The notes under the pieces are model-generated. The model had not been told where the DNA came from. It saw only the letters and a list, made by a program, of their open reading frames with translations, and did no database searches. From assembly GCF_006757745.1 (NCBI RefSeq), contig NZ_AP019740.1, positions 2,418,001 through 2,482,000 of the forward strand: 64,000 nucleotides of DNA, in the 5' to 3' direction. The position numbers were made by a program, and so were the translations under genes. Source of the DNA: Acinetobacter radioresistens DSM 6976 = NBRC 102413 = CIP 103788. Lineage in GTDB: Bacteria; Pseudomonadota; Gammaproteobacteria; Pseudomonadales; Moraxellaceae. Below, piece by piece: positions 28,163 to 36,578 of this stretch. Each line of letters starts with the position of its first letter. Within the stretch, counting starts at the first letter, position 1.

Positions 28163-28204
28163 ATACCCAGCTCACTCTATATATGATTGTGCTGGGTATT
28201 TTTA
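28163..28204 (+). terminator. Terminator after the LysP-like gene
   Basis: Arms ATACCCAGC (28163-28171) and GCTGGGTAT (28191-28199) pair perfectly across a 19-base loop and are followed by a T-run. The large loop makes it less certain than its neighbours. Confidence 0.7.
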
Positions 28205-28476
28205 TTTCTATATTTCTTTATACTTGTAGCGCTCTTGGTTATTTTCATATGACATAAGATGTAACTATGAAAAGCAATTATTGCCTTCTAAATTAGGAAA
28301 TAAAAATTATTCTACTATATCGCGCCTGCTCTTCTTAAAAAATTCAGATAAATAAGTAGCCTATAAGTTAAGAATAAAAATTAAGGTAAAAATTTTGAAC
28401 TGACCAGAGATAAACAGTGAGTAATTAAAAGTAAAGATAGATACTGAAAGATGGCTTATTAGAATAAAATTAGTAT

Positions 28477-28503
28477 AAAAAAAAGCAGTTCCGAAGAACT
28501 GCT
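28477..28503 (-). terminator. Intrinsic terminator of ompA with a UUCG loop
   Basis: Stem AGCAGTTC (28484-28491) / GAACTGCT (28496-28503). On the minus strand the loop reads C-UUCG-G, an extra-stable tetraloop, followed by a run of T. It lies about 20 bases past the ompA stop. Confidence 0.93.
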
Positions 28504-28522
28504 TTTTTTAGTTAAACTCAGA

Positions 28523-29569
28523 TTATTGAGCTTGACCTGGTTGAGCAACAACAGTACGGCTACCAGTAATTGTCGCGAATACACGACGGTTCATAGCACG
28601 ACCTTCTTTAGTGCTGTTGTCAGCAATTGGTTGATCCCAGGCAAAACCTTGAGCAGTCAAGCGAGATGGATCAATATTGTACTCGTTCACCAGTGAAGAT
28701 TTCACAGAGTTAGCACGAGCCAGTGACAGACGTTCGTTCAGAGCACGTGGACCAGTGTTATCAGTGTGACCATCGATGCGAGCAGTAGCATTTGGATATT
28801 CTACTAACTTCTCAGCAACTTTAGCGATTTCTGGCTTGTACTGATCTTTGATATTTGATTTGTTAGTATCAAAGAACACACGAAGTTCCATATTCAGATC
28901 TTCAGTCAGTTCTTGTGGTTGTGGCTCAACAATTGGTGTTGGCTCAACAGGAACAACTTCTACCACAGGAGCAGCAGGTTTCAGGTGACCACCTAAAACA
29001 ACGTTCAGACCAGCTAAAGCTGTATAGTTCCAGAACTGCTCGTCAAAATGGTAAGTACCACGTGCTTCTGTACGTAGAGACAGGGCATCATTAATACGCC
29101 AGAATGCACCAAGACCTGCGTTACCTAGAGTACCTTCTTCATCTAAGCCACGACCAGCACGACCAGCATCAGTGTCAAACTCATATTTATAGTGACCAGC
29201 ACCTAACAATGCATAAGGCTTGATTTTACTGTCATAGTTTTTAGTGAACAGGTCAGAAGTAACATAGAAGTTACCAGCGATATTTTCGCCTTTATATTCA
29301 TTGCCTGCAACGCTGGTATCACCTTTGATCTGGCTATATTCAGCTTCAAAACCTAACCATGGAGTAAGTTCAACACCAAGTGCTGCACCAACAAACAGGT
29401 CATCATCAAGTTCTACGCTATCAGTCAGGTCGCCATCGTTACCGCCATTGTTGTGCTGGGTATCAAACATTGTGTAACCAAGCATTAATGGGGTAATAGT
29501 TACGCCAGCATTTGCAGCAGCAAGAGGAGCAGCAACAAGCATAGCAAGTGCAATACGACTCAATTTCAT
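28523..29569 (-). CDS. ompA: OmpA-family outer membrane porin (Omp38 type)
   Basis: A major outer-membrane protein with a beta-barrel and a periplasmic peptidoglycan-binding domain. The 348 residues start with a signal peptide ending AAANA. An eight-strand barrel of about 180 residues follows, then a proline/valine-rich hinge ([17 protein letters not shown]). Next is an OmpA-like domain with [30 protein letters not shown] and GRAMNRRV. The conserved Asp of HTDNTG and the Arg of SLARA make up the site that holds diaminopimelate. The length and hinge match Acinetobacter OmpA (about 350). A strong GGAGGA six bases from the ATG fits high expression. Confidence 0.95.
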   Translation of the reverse strand: MKLSRIALAMLVAAPLAAANAGVTITPLMLGYTMFDTQHNNGGNDGDLTDSVELDDDLFVGAALGVELTPWLGFEAEYSQIKGDTSVAGNEYKGENIAGNFYVTSDLFTKNYDSKIKPYALLGAGHYKYEFDTDAGRAGRGLDEEGTLGNAGLGAFWRINDALSLRTEARGTYHFDEQFWNYTALAGLNVVLGGHLKPAAPVVEVVPVEPTPIVEPQPQELTEDLNMELRVFFDTNKSNIKDQYKPEIAKVAEKLVEYPNATARIDGHTDNTGPRALNERLSLARANSVKSSLVNEYNIDPSRLTAQGFAWDQPIADNSTKEGRAMNRRVFATITGSRTVVAQPGQAQ

Positions 29570-29951
29570 GGATTATCCTCCAGAGATAACATTGTTGTTC
29601 AAGCTCAGCCTAAAATTAACTTTTTGGCTCCTGAGATAAGCTTATATATACCCCAGTATTATTTTTAAGCTACTCACTTTGAATCATACAAACACTTTGT
29701 TTTTTTTCCAAGTGCTTGATAATTTTAATCAAGTAAATTATTGACAAAATTACTTACAATTTCCGTTGTAATTCGGTAAATTTTCACTCAATTTATTCTA
29801 ATGAATAGCTTATCTTTTTCGCTTCTGTTTATTTTAACAGTATTCAAAAGCTAAGCTAATGATCATTTGTTCTGGTTTTGAATGCAATAACTACACACTA
29901 ATTTACTGTTAAAAAAACAAAAAACTATAATAAACAGGTAATTTTTTAACC
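29570..29951. other. Spacer between divergent ompA and pseudopilin genes with two small palindromes
   Basis: No gene is seen. It must carry both promoters. Two short inverted repeats lie close together: CTTGAT/ATCAAG at 29715-29733 and TTACAA/TTGTAA at 29754-29771. A TTGACA at 29741-29746 on the plus strand could be a -35 box, but the spacing to TGTAAT (29767) is too long to be sure. They are operator candidates only. Confidence 0.4.
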
Positions 29952-30476
29952 ATGAAGAAAAATAACAATGGAGTTTCTTTACTGGAACTCGTAGTTTGTA
30001 TAGCGATTGTGGCAATTTTAGCTTCTTTTGCTATTCCTGCTTACCAAGAGTACCGAGCACAGCAGGAAGCCAAATCACTTCCACACTTATTAAACATGCA
30101 GATTATTCAAGCTAAAAATTATGCATTAACTTATCGTAATCAGATAGTTATCTGTTCAAGCCAGAACCTAGAGCAGTGTGAAGATGAGCAATGGAATAAA
30201 GGTTTACTCATCTTTATAGATACCAATAATGATAAGGAGCTTAATTCTAATGAAAAAATACTGTCTACAGTAATGCTTGATCTTGAGTATGGTCGACTAG
30301 ATTGGCGAGGGGCTCTTAATAAACCGCGTTTGTTTTTTAAAGCAGATACCGGGCTACCGCGTGGTTCGAATGGTAGTTTTTTCTATTGTGCCAGCTCATC
30401 TGCCAGCCTAAATAAACGTTTAGTACTTAGTCCTATGGGCCACTTACGAGTAGAATCGTTAGCAAGTACTTGCTAA
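29952..30476 (+). CDS. FimT/GspH-type pseudopilin
   Basis: A 174-residue minor pilin-like protein. The prepilin leader is MKKNNNG, cleaved before V-SLLELV, so the conserved Glu is at +5 and a hydrophobic helix (VVCIAIVAILASFAIPAY) follows. The rest has the GspH/FimT form, with AKNYALTYRNQIVICS and a C-terminal cysteine. It would be processed by PilD and join the type IV pilus or DNA-uptake machine in the inner membrane. It is a lone gene here, and other minor pilins (fimU, pilVWXE) are not in the window. Residue +1 is Val rather than the usual Phe. Confidence 0.82.
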   Translation: MKKNNNGVSLLELVVCIAIVAILASFAIPAYQEYRAQQEAKSLPHLLNMQIIQAKNYALTYRNQIVICSSQNLEQCEDEQWNKGLLIFIDTNNDKELNSNEKILSTVMLDLEYGRLDWRGALNKPRLFFKADTGLPRGSNGSFFYCASSSASLNKRLVLSPMGHLRVESLASTC

Positions 30477-30586
30477 GAACTGTTCAGTCTAATGTTCACT
30501 AGTGTTTATTCTTTATTCATTAATTTTTTCTAAATATACTGCTCAAGATCAGTTATTTTTATAATGAAATAGTGGAGATTAGAACA

Positions 30587-31762
30587 ATGGTAAACATCGT
30601 GATTCTTAACGGTGCGCGTACTGCGATGGGTGGTTTCCAAGGTTCACTCGCTACAAAGACTGCACCAGAATTGGGTGCAGCAGTAATTAAAGAAGCAGTT
30701 TCCCGTGCTGGGCTGCAGGCACACGACGTTGAAGAAGTCATTATGGGCTGCGTGCTTCCAGCAGGTTTAAAACAGGGCCCTGCTCGCCAGGCAATGCGTT
30801 TAGCTGGCATTCCAGATAGTACAGGCGCTGTTACTATTAATAAACTCTGTGGGTCAGGGATGAAAGCTGTAATGCAGGCCGCAGATATGATCAAAGCCGG
30901 TTCAGCAGACATTGTAGTTGCAGGCGGTATGGAGTCCATGACGAATGCGCCTTACCTTCTGCCAAAAGCCCGTGAAGGTTTTCGCATGGGTCATGGCGAA
31001 ATCAAAGACCACATGTTTCTTGACGGCCTGGAAGATGCAGAAACTGGACGCCTGATGGGATCTTTTGCTCAGGATATGGCCAATGAGCGCGGTTATACAC
31101 GTGAACAAATGGATGATTTTGCCATCCGCTCTTTAAAACGTGCTCAAACTGCGATTACTGAAGGTTATTTTAAAGATGAAATCGTCCCTGTAACTATTTC
31201 TAGCCGTAAAGGTGAGGCAGTAGTAGATCAGGATGAGCAGCCATTTAATGCCAATATTGATAAAATCCCGTCTTTGCGTCCGGCTTTTGCAAAAGATGGA
31301 ACAATTACAGCAGCCAATGCCAGCTCAATTTCGGACGGAGCATCTGCGCTTGTTCTCTGCTCGGATGAAACTGCTAAGCAACGTGGTTTACAACCTTTAG
31401 CAAAGATTATTGCGAGCGCTTCAAACTCCCAGCACCCTTCTGAATTTACCATTGCGCCGGTAGGTGCAGTAAAAAAAGTTCTAGACAAGGCAGGCTGGAC
31501 CGCGGCTGATGTCGATTTATGGGAAATTAATGAGGCATTCGCAATGGTTACCATGTGCCCAATCGATGAGTTTGGCCTTGATCCAGAAAAAGTAAATATT
31601 CATGGTGGTGCATGTGCTCTTGGTCATCCTGTAGGTTCTACCGGCTCACGTATTATTCTGACACTTATTCATGCCCTGAAACGTACAGGTGGACATAAAG
31701 GCATAGCTGCGTTATGTATTGGTGGCGGTGAGGCTACAGCTGTGGCAATTGAAATTCTTTAA
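30587..31762 (+). CDS. Acetyl-CoA acetyltransferase (thiolase II)
   Basis: Condenses two acetyl-CoA molecules to acetoacetyl-CoA, or cleaves the product, in ketone-body, fatty-acid or polyester metabolism. The 391 residues form the thiolase fold with the nucleophilic Cys88 in NKLCGSGMKA, NEAFAMV, the histidine in GACALGHPVGSTGSR and the proton-donor Cys377 in ALCIGGGEA. I chose the ATG at 30587 (GTGGAG about 10 bases upstream), because the five extra residues of the longer frame have no family match. No phaB or phaC lies next to it, so its pathway cannot be told from context. Confidence 0.9.
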   Translation: MVNIVILNGARTAMGGFQGSLATKTAPELGAAVIKEAVSRAGLQAHDVEEVIMGCVLPAGLKQGPARQAMRLAGIPDSTGAVTINKLCGSGMKAVMQAADMIKAGSADIVVAGGMESMTNAPYLLPKAREGFRMGHGEIKDHMFLDGLEDAETGRLMGSFAQDMANERGYTREQMDDFAIRSLKRAQTAITEGYFKDEIVPVTISSRKGEAVVDQDEQPFNANIDKIPSLRPAFAKDGTITAANASSISDGASALVLCSDETAKQRGLQPLAKIIASASNSQHPSEFTIAPVGAVKKVLDKAGWTAADVDLWEINEAFAMVTMCPIDEFGLDPEKVNIHGGACALGHPVGSTGSRIILTLIHALKRTGGHKGIAALCIGGGEATAVAIEIL

Positions 31763-31774
31763 AAATAATCAAAT

Positions 31775-31802
31775 AAAAAATCCCGCTATTGCGGGATTTT
31801 TT
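31775..31802 (+). terminator. Terminator after the thiolase gene
   Basis: Stem ATCCCGC (31780-31786) / GCGGGAT (31791-31797) with a four-base loop, an A-run before and a T-run after. It may also serve the converging DUF2750 gene. Confidence 0.92.
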
Positions 31803-31820
31803 ATTTAGAAAAATAAACTT

Positions 31821-32282
31821 TTAATGAAGACGAATACTTCGAGGAGCAGGTAATTGCATTTCTCTAAATACTTCGGGTTGCTGTAAATACAGCTGATATA
31901 AATAGTTTTTAAGATCAAGTAAAAATTTTTCTGGTCGAACCAGAATATTTTGTCCCTCTGGTGTCAGATCTAAAGACAGATGTGTTTCATGTGCCCTCAA
32001 ATAAGGCAGAACTTTTCCAATTAAATCTTTTAATGTAATTTCATGAATCTTATAGTTTTCCCACTGATCTTTTATTAACAATCTTGCCAGACTTCTACTT
32101 TGCCAGGCGGGAAATGCCTGCTGACCTGAAGGCGTTGCGCAGAGTGCCCATCCTTCATGATAAAGCGCAATAATCATACGTTGCGCAATAATATTTTGAA
32201 TAAATTGCTGATAGTTCTCGAGCACCGAATAAGGTTTCTGCTGATTTTTTGATACAGTTTTACGCTGATAAGGGTTTTTCAT
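31821..32282 (-). CDS. DUF2750 family protein
   Basis: A 153-residue soluble protein. The core from about residue 24 has the DUF2750 pattern: YQQFIQNIIAQRMIIALYHEGWALCATPSGQQAFPAW, then LIGKVLPYL and the late strand NILVRPEKFLLDLKNYL. The first 15 residues are basic and probably disordered. Nothing is known of the function of this domain. It lies directly downstream of the tRNA cluster on the same strand, and transcription from the tRNA operon could reach it, since I see no terminator between them. Confidence 0.7.
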   Translation of the reverse strand: MKNPYQRKTVSKNQQKPYSVLENYQQFIQNIIAQRMIIALYHEGWALCATPSGQQAFPAWQSRSLARLLIKDQWENYKIHEITLKDLIGKVLPYLRAHETHLSLDLTPEGQNILVRPEKFLLDLKNYLYQLYLQQPEVFREMQLPAPRSIRLH

Positions 32283-32358
32283 AATTATTAGTTATATTAA
32301 GAATATTTTTAGATAATCTTAGGGGAACAAATAATGTTTTGCAACTGAAGAGGATATA

Positions 32359-32434
32359 TGGTGGGCGCTGACGGGATCGAACCGCCGACATTCTGCTTGT
32401 AAGGCAGACGCTCTACCAACTGAGCTAAGCGCCC
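32359..32434 (-). tRNA. tRNA-Val (anticodon TAC), copy 2
   Basis: 76 bases including an encoded CCA. The acceptor stem is GGGCGC, the D-loop has TTGGTAG, the anticodon loop CTTACAA carries TAC, and the T-arm has GGTTCGATCC. It is identical to the copy at 32760-32835. It is the last tRNA of the cluster in the direction of transcription. Confidence 0.97.
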
Positions 32435-32536
32435 TGAGAAATAGCATAGCTATTAGAGATAGTAGCATAAGCAGTTATGCATATACACTGATTAATATCT
32501 TAATCTCAGGAAATTAGGATACCAAATTTTATAAAA

Positions 32537-32613
32537 TGGCGCAGCGGACGGGGCTCGAACCCGCGACCCCCGGCGTGACAGGCCGGTATTCTAACCAACT
32601 GAACTACCGCTGC
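32537..32613 (-). tRNA. tRNA-Asp (anticodon GTC), copy 2
   Basis: 77 bases with encoded CCA. The acceptor stem is GCAGCGG, the anticodon loop CTGTCAC carries GTC, and the T-arm has GGGTTCGAGCCC. It is identical to the copy at 32659-32735. Confidence 0.97.
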
Positions 32614-32658
32614 ATTTGCACAATGTCGCTATTGTGGTACAAACTCTGAAATCTTAAG

Positions 32659-32735
32659 TGGCGCAGCGGACGGGGCTCGAACCCGCGACCCCCGGCGTGA
32701 CAGGCCGGTATTCTAACCAACTGAACTACCGCTGC
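32659..32735 (-). tRNA. tRNA-Asp (anticodon GTC), copy 1
   Basis: 77 bases with encoded CCA and the same sequence as the other Asp copy 45 bases downstream. The two inner tRNAs of the cluster form a tandem pair. Confidence 0.97.
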
Positions 32736-32759
32736 ACGAAAGATCACAACATAAAGGCT

Positions 32760-32835
32760 TGGTGGGCGCTGACGGGATCGAACCGCCGACATTCTGCTTG
32801 TAAGGCAGACGCTCTACCAACTGAGCTAAGCGCCC
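32760..32835 (-). tRNA. tRNA-Val (anticodon TAC), copy 1
   Basis: 76 bases with encoded CCA. It is the first gene of the Val-Asp-Asp-Val cluster, so the cluster's promoter should lie in 32836-32900, just upstream on the minus strand. The spacer to the first Asp gene is 24 bases. Confidence 0.97.
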
Positions 32836-33064
32836 TTTAGGTCTTCATCGTTTGTGAGGTGCATTATAGAGAATCCTCATCTGGTGTCAAACGCTTTTCT
32901 ATCTGTTTTCATAAAAATACTTTCGAATGATTAAAAAATAGGTAAATTAAAGGAAAAACAATGTTTTTTGTATTTTATTTAAACATGTCTCTAAAAAATT
33001 AGAGGTGTTTATACAGACTATTTTTTATTTGTATCTGATAAACATAATGTGACTTATGTATTGT

Positions 33065-33574
33065 TTAAATCAATTCAAGTGGTGTTTCTGAGAGAAAAAC
33101 TAAAGCCTGCTCGGGGATTAAATCAAAAAGCTCAATGATTTCTTCATTACGCATACGAATACAGCCATGTGACATCGGAATACCCATCGGCTCAGTATCT
33201 GGTGTACCATGAATATAAATATAGCGCTGGAAGGTATCCCGCCCTTCTCCCTGATTAAAACCTGGCTCAAGCCCATGTAACCAGAGTATGCGTGTTAGAA
33301 TCCAGTCTCTTTGTGGGAACTGGGCAGCCAGTTCAGGACTATAAATCTCATCAGTAAACTGACGTGCAATAAACACTGAATTTTTAGGATGTTCCGCCCC
33401 AATTTTTTTTTCTATACGATGCCAACCTCGTGGAGTCTGGCCTGTATTTTCCTGCTCACCTACTCCATTTTTACCAGAAGAAATGGCATAACACTTTTTT
33501 AGTTTAGGAAGATGAAGCTTCTGCTGTGCCAGATCAATTAACAGATCTGCCTGATCCAAGGTATAGCTAGACAT
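33065..33574 (-). CDS. L,D-transpeptidase (YkuD domain)
   Basis: A 169-residue protein with the YkuD catalytic motif: a histidine in IYIHGTPD followed by SHGCIRMRN with the nucleophilic cysteine. Enzymes of this type cross-link peptidoglycan through diaminopimelate or attach lipoproteins to it. The first 30 residues contain no clear signal peptide (MSSYTLDQADLLIDLAQQKL). Export is therefore unproven, which is unusual for a wall enzyme. It follows the YbaN-like gene with a three-base gap, so the two are surely one operon. No D-Ala transpeptidase partner is nearby. Confidence 0.85.
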   Translation of the reverse strand: MSSYTLDQADLLIDLAQQKLHLPKLKKCYAISSGKNGVGEQENTGQTPRGWHRIEKKIGAEHPKNSVFIARQFTDEIYSPELAAQFPQRDWILTRILWLHGLEPGFNQGEGRDTFQRYIYIHGTPDTEPMGIPMSHGCIRMRNEEIIELFDLIPEQALVFLSETPLELI

Positions 33575-33577
33575 TTT

Positions 33578-33985
33578 TTACTCAATTTCTCCCGGTACTT
33601 TTTTTTCGATGGACTGTAAAGGTCGATCTTGAGGCTCAGGACGCATCCATAACCAGATGGCCACAACCAGCATAATGCCATCTGTAAAGATTTTGACAAG
33701 CAGTGGTGCATTAGTAAATAGCATCATAATACCGCTTATTAACATCATGATACTGGCCAGCCATTTTGCTTTACGCGGAACAGTGCCATTAGCTCTCCAA
33801 GCTCTGAGCGTTGACCCATATTTTGGATGATTCAGTAACCAGTTATCCATTTGTGGCCAGCCTTTAGACGCAGCCCATGCAGCAAGTATTAAAAACACTG
33901 TCGTTGGCATGCCGGGTAAAATTGCCCCTATCAGTCCAAGTACAATAAAAATCAGTACCAGACTTCGCCAAAACAATGTTCTCAT
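33578..33985 (-). CDS. YbaN-family (DUF454) inner-membrane protein
   Basis: A 135-residue membrane protein of the DUF454 family with an N-terminal helix pair (LVLIFIVLGLIGAILPGMPTT and VFLILAAWAASKGWP) and a further pair after residue 75. The LPGMPTT loop and the HPKYG and WRANGTVPRKAKWLA segments are the family marks. The function is not known. Translation of the L,D-transpeptidase gene starts three bases past its stop, which hints at a joint role in the cell envelope. That is inference only. Confidence 0.85.
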   Translation of the reverse strand: MRTLFWRSLVLIFIVLGLIGAILPGMPTTVFLILAAWAASKGWPQMDNWLLNHPKYGSTLRAWRANGTVPRKAKWLASIMMLISGIMMLFTNAPLLVKIFTDGIMLVVAIWLWMRPEPQDRPLQSIEKKVPGEIE

Positions 33986-34090
33986 ATCTCTTTCCTAATC
34001 CCGCAATTGCGCTAGTATAAAGTGTTTTATATGCGCACTATATTTTTATTCTGCGCGTTTTCTTATGATATTTATGGGCGGACTATGTAT

Positions 34091-34960
34091 ATGTTTGGTG
34101 ATCAGCAGGCTTATTTTGAACCATGGTTACAATTTAAGCATCCTGCCATACGTCAGCTGGCTTTTAGTCTAGCCAGTCCGAATATTCTTAAAAGCCTGCC
34201 ACAAGAACTCATAATTAAGCATCATTTTAATTTGCATAGTGACCATATCTGGCAAAAATATTTCCAAGCCTATTTACCCCGTTTAAAACAGCTTGACCAG
34301 CAACCTGAACCACTTGAGCACTTCCTTCGACAGCTTAAAAGTACGCGCCTAGGACTACGTTTTGAAATGCTGATCTGGTTCTGGCTACTTGATCATGCAT
34401 ATCATCCATATCGTTTACTTGGACATAGCATCCAGATTATTGATGGACCAAAAACAATTGGTGAGCTGGATTTTTTAATTCTAAATACCGAAACGGGAAA
34501 AACAGAACATTGGGAAGTGGCTTTAAAATATTATCTGGCTGAAAGAGAACCTTCTTTGGCATCGTGGTTTGGTCTTAACCGTAGTGATACCTTATTACGC
34601 AAACTAAATCACTTTACGCAGAAACAGTTCCAGTTTGAAGAGGTATCAGGACATCTCATTCAAGAGCGCTACGCTATTCTCAAGGGACAACTTTACTTCC
34701 CCTTAAAAAACTGGCCTGACTCTTCTGAGCCCTTTTCAACCTGGATTAATTTATCTCGTAGATTTGGAGGATGGGCTGATTATATTCCCCAGCAAGACTA
34801 CTATCGTCTACAGCGACAGGAGTGGTTATGTCCGGATCAGGTGCAAAGTTCGGACAGGGCTTTATGGTGGACTCAAGGTTTATATTATTCTGATCATGCA
34901 TCTCCGCAGTTCTTTATGTACCGTCTACCTCCCTTACTCAAAACCTCTAATAATGTTTAA
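34091..34960 (+). CDS. DUF1853 family protein, possible PD-(D/E)XK fold
   Basis: A 289-residue soluble protein with the DUF1853 layout: FKHPAIRQLAFSLASP at the start, LGLRFEMLIWFWL in the first helix, then IGELDFLIL and EHWEVALKYYL, followed by LLRKLNHFTQKQ. The spacing of GELDFL and EVALKYY resembles the D…(E)XK catalytic pair of restriction-type nucleases, though no activity is established for the family. I chose the ATG at 34091 because GGGCGGA lies eight bases upstream. The longer frame from 34022 begins with a hydrophobic stretch not seen in the family. Confidence 0.75.
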   Translation: MFGDQQAYFEPWLQFKHPAIRQLAFSLASPNILKSLPQELIIKHHFNLHSDHIWQKYFQAYLPRLKQLDQQPEPLEHFLRQLKSTRLGLRFEMLIWFWLLDHAYHPYRLLGHSIQIIDGPKTIGELDFLILNTETGKTEHWEVALKYYLAEREPSLASWFGLNRSDTLLRKLNHFTQKQFQFEEVSGHLIQERYAILKGQLYFPLKNWPDSSEPFSTWINLSRRFGGWADYIPQQDYYRLQRQEWLCPDQVQSSDRALWWTQGLYYSDHASPQFFMYRLPPLLKTSNNV

Positions 34961-35097
34961 AAAATGCAATATAAATAAGTGATTTATCTTTTTCTGAAAC
35001 ATTTCATAACGTTTCTACTATCAAAACATAATGTTATTTATTAAGCATATTTTTTAGCCTGAGTGAACATCAAAATAAATCTAACTTGGAGATGATG

Positions 35098-35238
35098 ATG
35101 AAAAAAATTTTAGCTGCTTCAATGTTTTTGGCAATTGTACTGACTGGTTGTAACACAGTAAAAGGCTTGGGCGAGGATGTTTCTAGTGCAGGAAGTGCTG
35201 TATCAAATACTGCAGAAGATACTAAACAAAAACTTTAA
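35098..35238 (+). CDS. Entericidin-like small lipoprotein
   Basis: A 46-residue protein: a lipoprotein signal ending in the lipobox LTGC, then a mature part of 28 residues (NTVKGLGEDVSSAGSAVSN…) typical of entericidin A/B. In E. coli these are a stationary-phase toxin and antidote pair of cell-envelope lipoproteins. Many bacteria carry a single copy whose role is not proven. GGAG at 35088-35091 is spaced six bases from the third of three overlapping in-frame ATGs, which I take as the start. A terminator follows at once, so it is a single-gene unit. Confidence 0.88.
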   Translation: MKKILAASMFLAIVLTGCNTVKGLGEDVSSAGSAVSNTAEDTKQKL

Positions 35239-35258
35239 TTTTGCTATCAGTTTTTCAA

Positions 35259-35285
35259 AAAACCTTATCTACGGATAGGGTTTCC
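35259..35285 (+). terminator. Terminator of the entericidin gene
   Basis: Arms at about 35259-35270 (AAACCTTATCT) and 35274-35283 (GGATAGGGTT) pair with one or two G-U pairs. The T-run after it is interrupted (TTTCCTAATTTT), so strength is moderate. Confidence 0.65.
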
Positions 35286-35381
35286 TAATTTTATACAGAC
35301 TAGGTTTGTTCTAATTAAACTCCCTTTCAATTACATATTCCCCTATTATATCGGCAAGTTTTAAAGACATTGATCTCCGGT

Positions 35382-36518
35382 ATGACTTCATCATCAGACA
35401 CTCTCGACCTTAGCCTGCAACTTTTGCGCCAGCCCTCAGTTACTCCTGTAGACCATAACTGCCAGAATATTATGGCTGAACGTTTATCAAAGGTCGGTTT
35501 TCATATAGAAAACATGCGCTTTGAAGACGTAGATAATTTATGGGCCCGTCGTGGTACTAAAGACCCAGTTTTCTGTTTTGCAGGACACACTGATGTGGTG
35601 CCCACTGGAAGCCTGGATGCCTGGAATTCTGATCCGTTTATTCCTGAAATACGTGATGGTAAGCTATATGGTCGTGGTAGTGCCGATATGAAAACAGCTC
35701 TGGCAGCGATGGTAATCGCTTCAGAACGTTTTGTTGCCAAGTATCCTGATCATAAAGGCTCAATTGCTTTTTTAATTACTTCTGATGAAGAAGGTCCTTC
35801 AATAAATGGGACCGTAAAGGTAGTAGAAACACTTGAGTCCCGTAATGAAAAAATGACCTGGTGTCTGGTGGGCGAGCCGTCTAGTACTCATCAGCTGGGT
35901 GATATCATTAAGAATGGTCGTAGGGGCTCTCTAAATGGTGTTTTAACTGTTAAGGGTAAACAGGGACATGTAGCATATCCACATCTGGCGATTAACCCGA
36001 TTCATACAGCTTCTGCAGCGCTTGCAGAGCTATGTGAGACCGTATGGGACAGCGGGAATGAGTATTTTCCAGCAACCTCTTTCCAGATTTCCAATATCCA
36101 AGCTGGTACCGGTGCAACCAATGTAGTGCCTGGCACAATGACAGTTACATTTAATTTTCGTTATTCTACTGAAGTGACCGCAGATGAGCTTAAAGCACGA
36201 GTAATTGCTATTTTACAGTATCATCAGGTTGATTTTGATATTAAGTGGACCTTATCTGGCTTACCTTTCCTGACACCCGTGGGGGAGCTCGTAAACGCTG
36301 CTGTACAAGCGATACATGAGGTTAATGGTGTAGAAGCCAAGCTTTCAACCAGCGGTGGTACTTCAGATGGACGTTTTATTGCTCCAACTGGTGCACAGGT
36401 ACTGGAGCTTGGGGTATTGAATGCCAGTATCCACCAAATTGATGAACACGTAAATGTAGACGATCTGGAACCGCTAGCAGAGATTTATGAAAAAATCCTG
36501 ATACAGCTCCTGAGCTGA
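35382..36518 (+). CDS. dapE: Succinyl-diaminopimelate desuccinylase DapE
   Basis: A zinc hydrolase that removes succinate from N-succinyl-LL-diaminopimelate in the lysine and peptidoglycan precursor pathway. The 378 residues (E. coli 375) have the metal ligands in [11 protein letters not shown] and [14 protein letters not shown], the catalytic [17 protein letters not shown] and, near the end, the last ligand in [23 protein letters not shown] is also diagnostic. The ATG at 35382 is preferred to a TTG 12 bases upstream. Genes of the same pathway are not adjacent. Confidence 0.95.
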   Translation: MTSSSDTLDLSLQLLRQPSVTPVDHNCQNIMAERLSKVGFHIENMRFEDVDNLWARRGTKDPVFCFAGHTDVVPTGSLDAWNSDPFIPEIRDGKLYGRGSADMKTALAAMVIASERFVAKYPDHKGSIAFLITSDEEGPSINGTVKVVETLESRNEKMTWCLVGEPSSTHQLGDIIKNGRRGSLNGVLTVKGKQGHVAYPHLAINPIHTASAALAELCETVWDSGNEYFPATSFQISNIQAGTGATNVVPGTMTVTFNFRYSTEVTADELKARVIAILQYHQVDFDIKWTLSGLPFLTPVGELVNAAVQAIHEVNGVEAKLSTSGGTSDGRFIAPTGAQVLELGVLNASIHQIDEHVNVDDLEPLAEIYEKILIQLLS

Positions 36519-36532
36519 TGAATATAAGATAA

Positions 36533-36564
36533 ACAAAAAAGGAACCCTGTCGGTTCCTCTTTTG
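36533..36564. terminator. Bidirectional terminator between dapE and chpC
   Basis: Stem AGGAACC (36540-36546) / GGTTCCT (36552-36558) with a five-base loop. An A-run lies on the left and a T-rich run on the right, ending both converging transcripts. Confidence 0.88.
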
Positions 36565-36578
36565 TTTCAAATGAATTT

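Larger units (their letters stand above)
28122..28522. other. 400-base spacer holding two terminators
   Basis: It contains the terminator of the permease gene (28163-28204) and that of ompA (28477-28503). Between them is A/T-rich sequence in which I see no reading frame or repeat. Confidence 0.6.

Noticed and set aside
30559..30939. Minus-strand frame of 126 residues opposite the thiolase gene
   Set aside because: It is a shadow of the thiolase coding sequence. It shows no signal or domain and has no separate promoter.
32604..32840. Open frames on both strands across the tRNA-Asp and tRNA-Val genes
   Set aside because: They are translations of tRNA genes and their spacers (for example the GLEPATPGVTG string), a well-known false-gene pattern.
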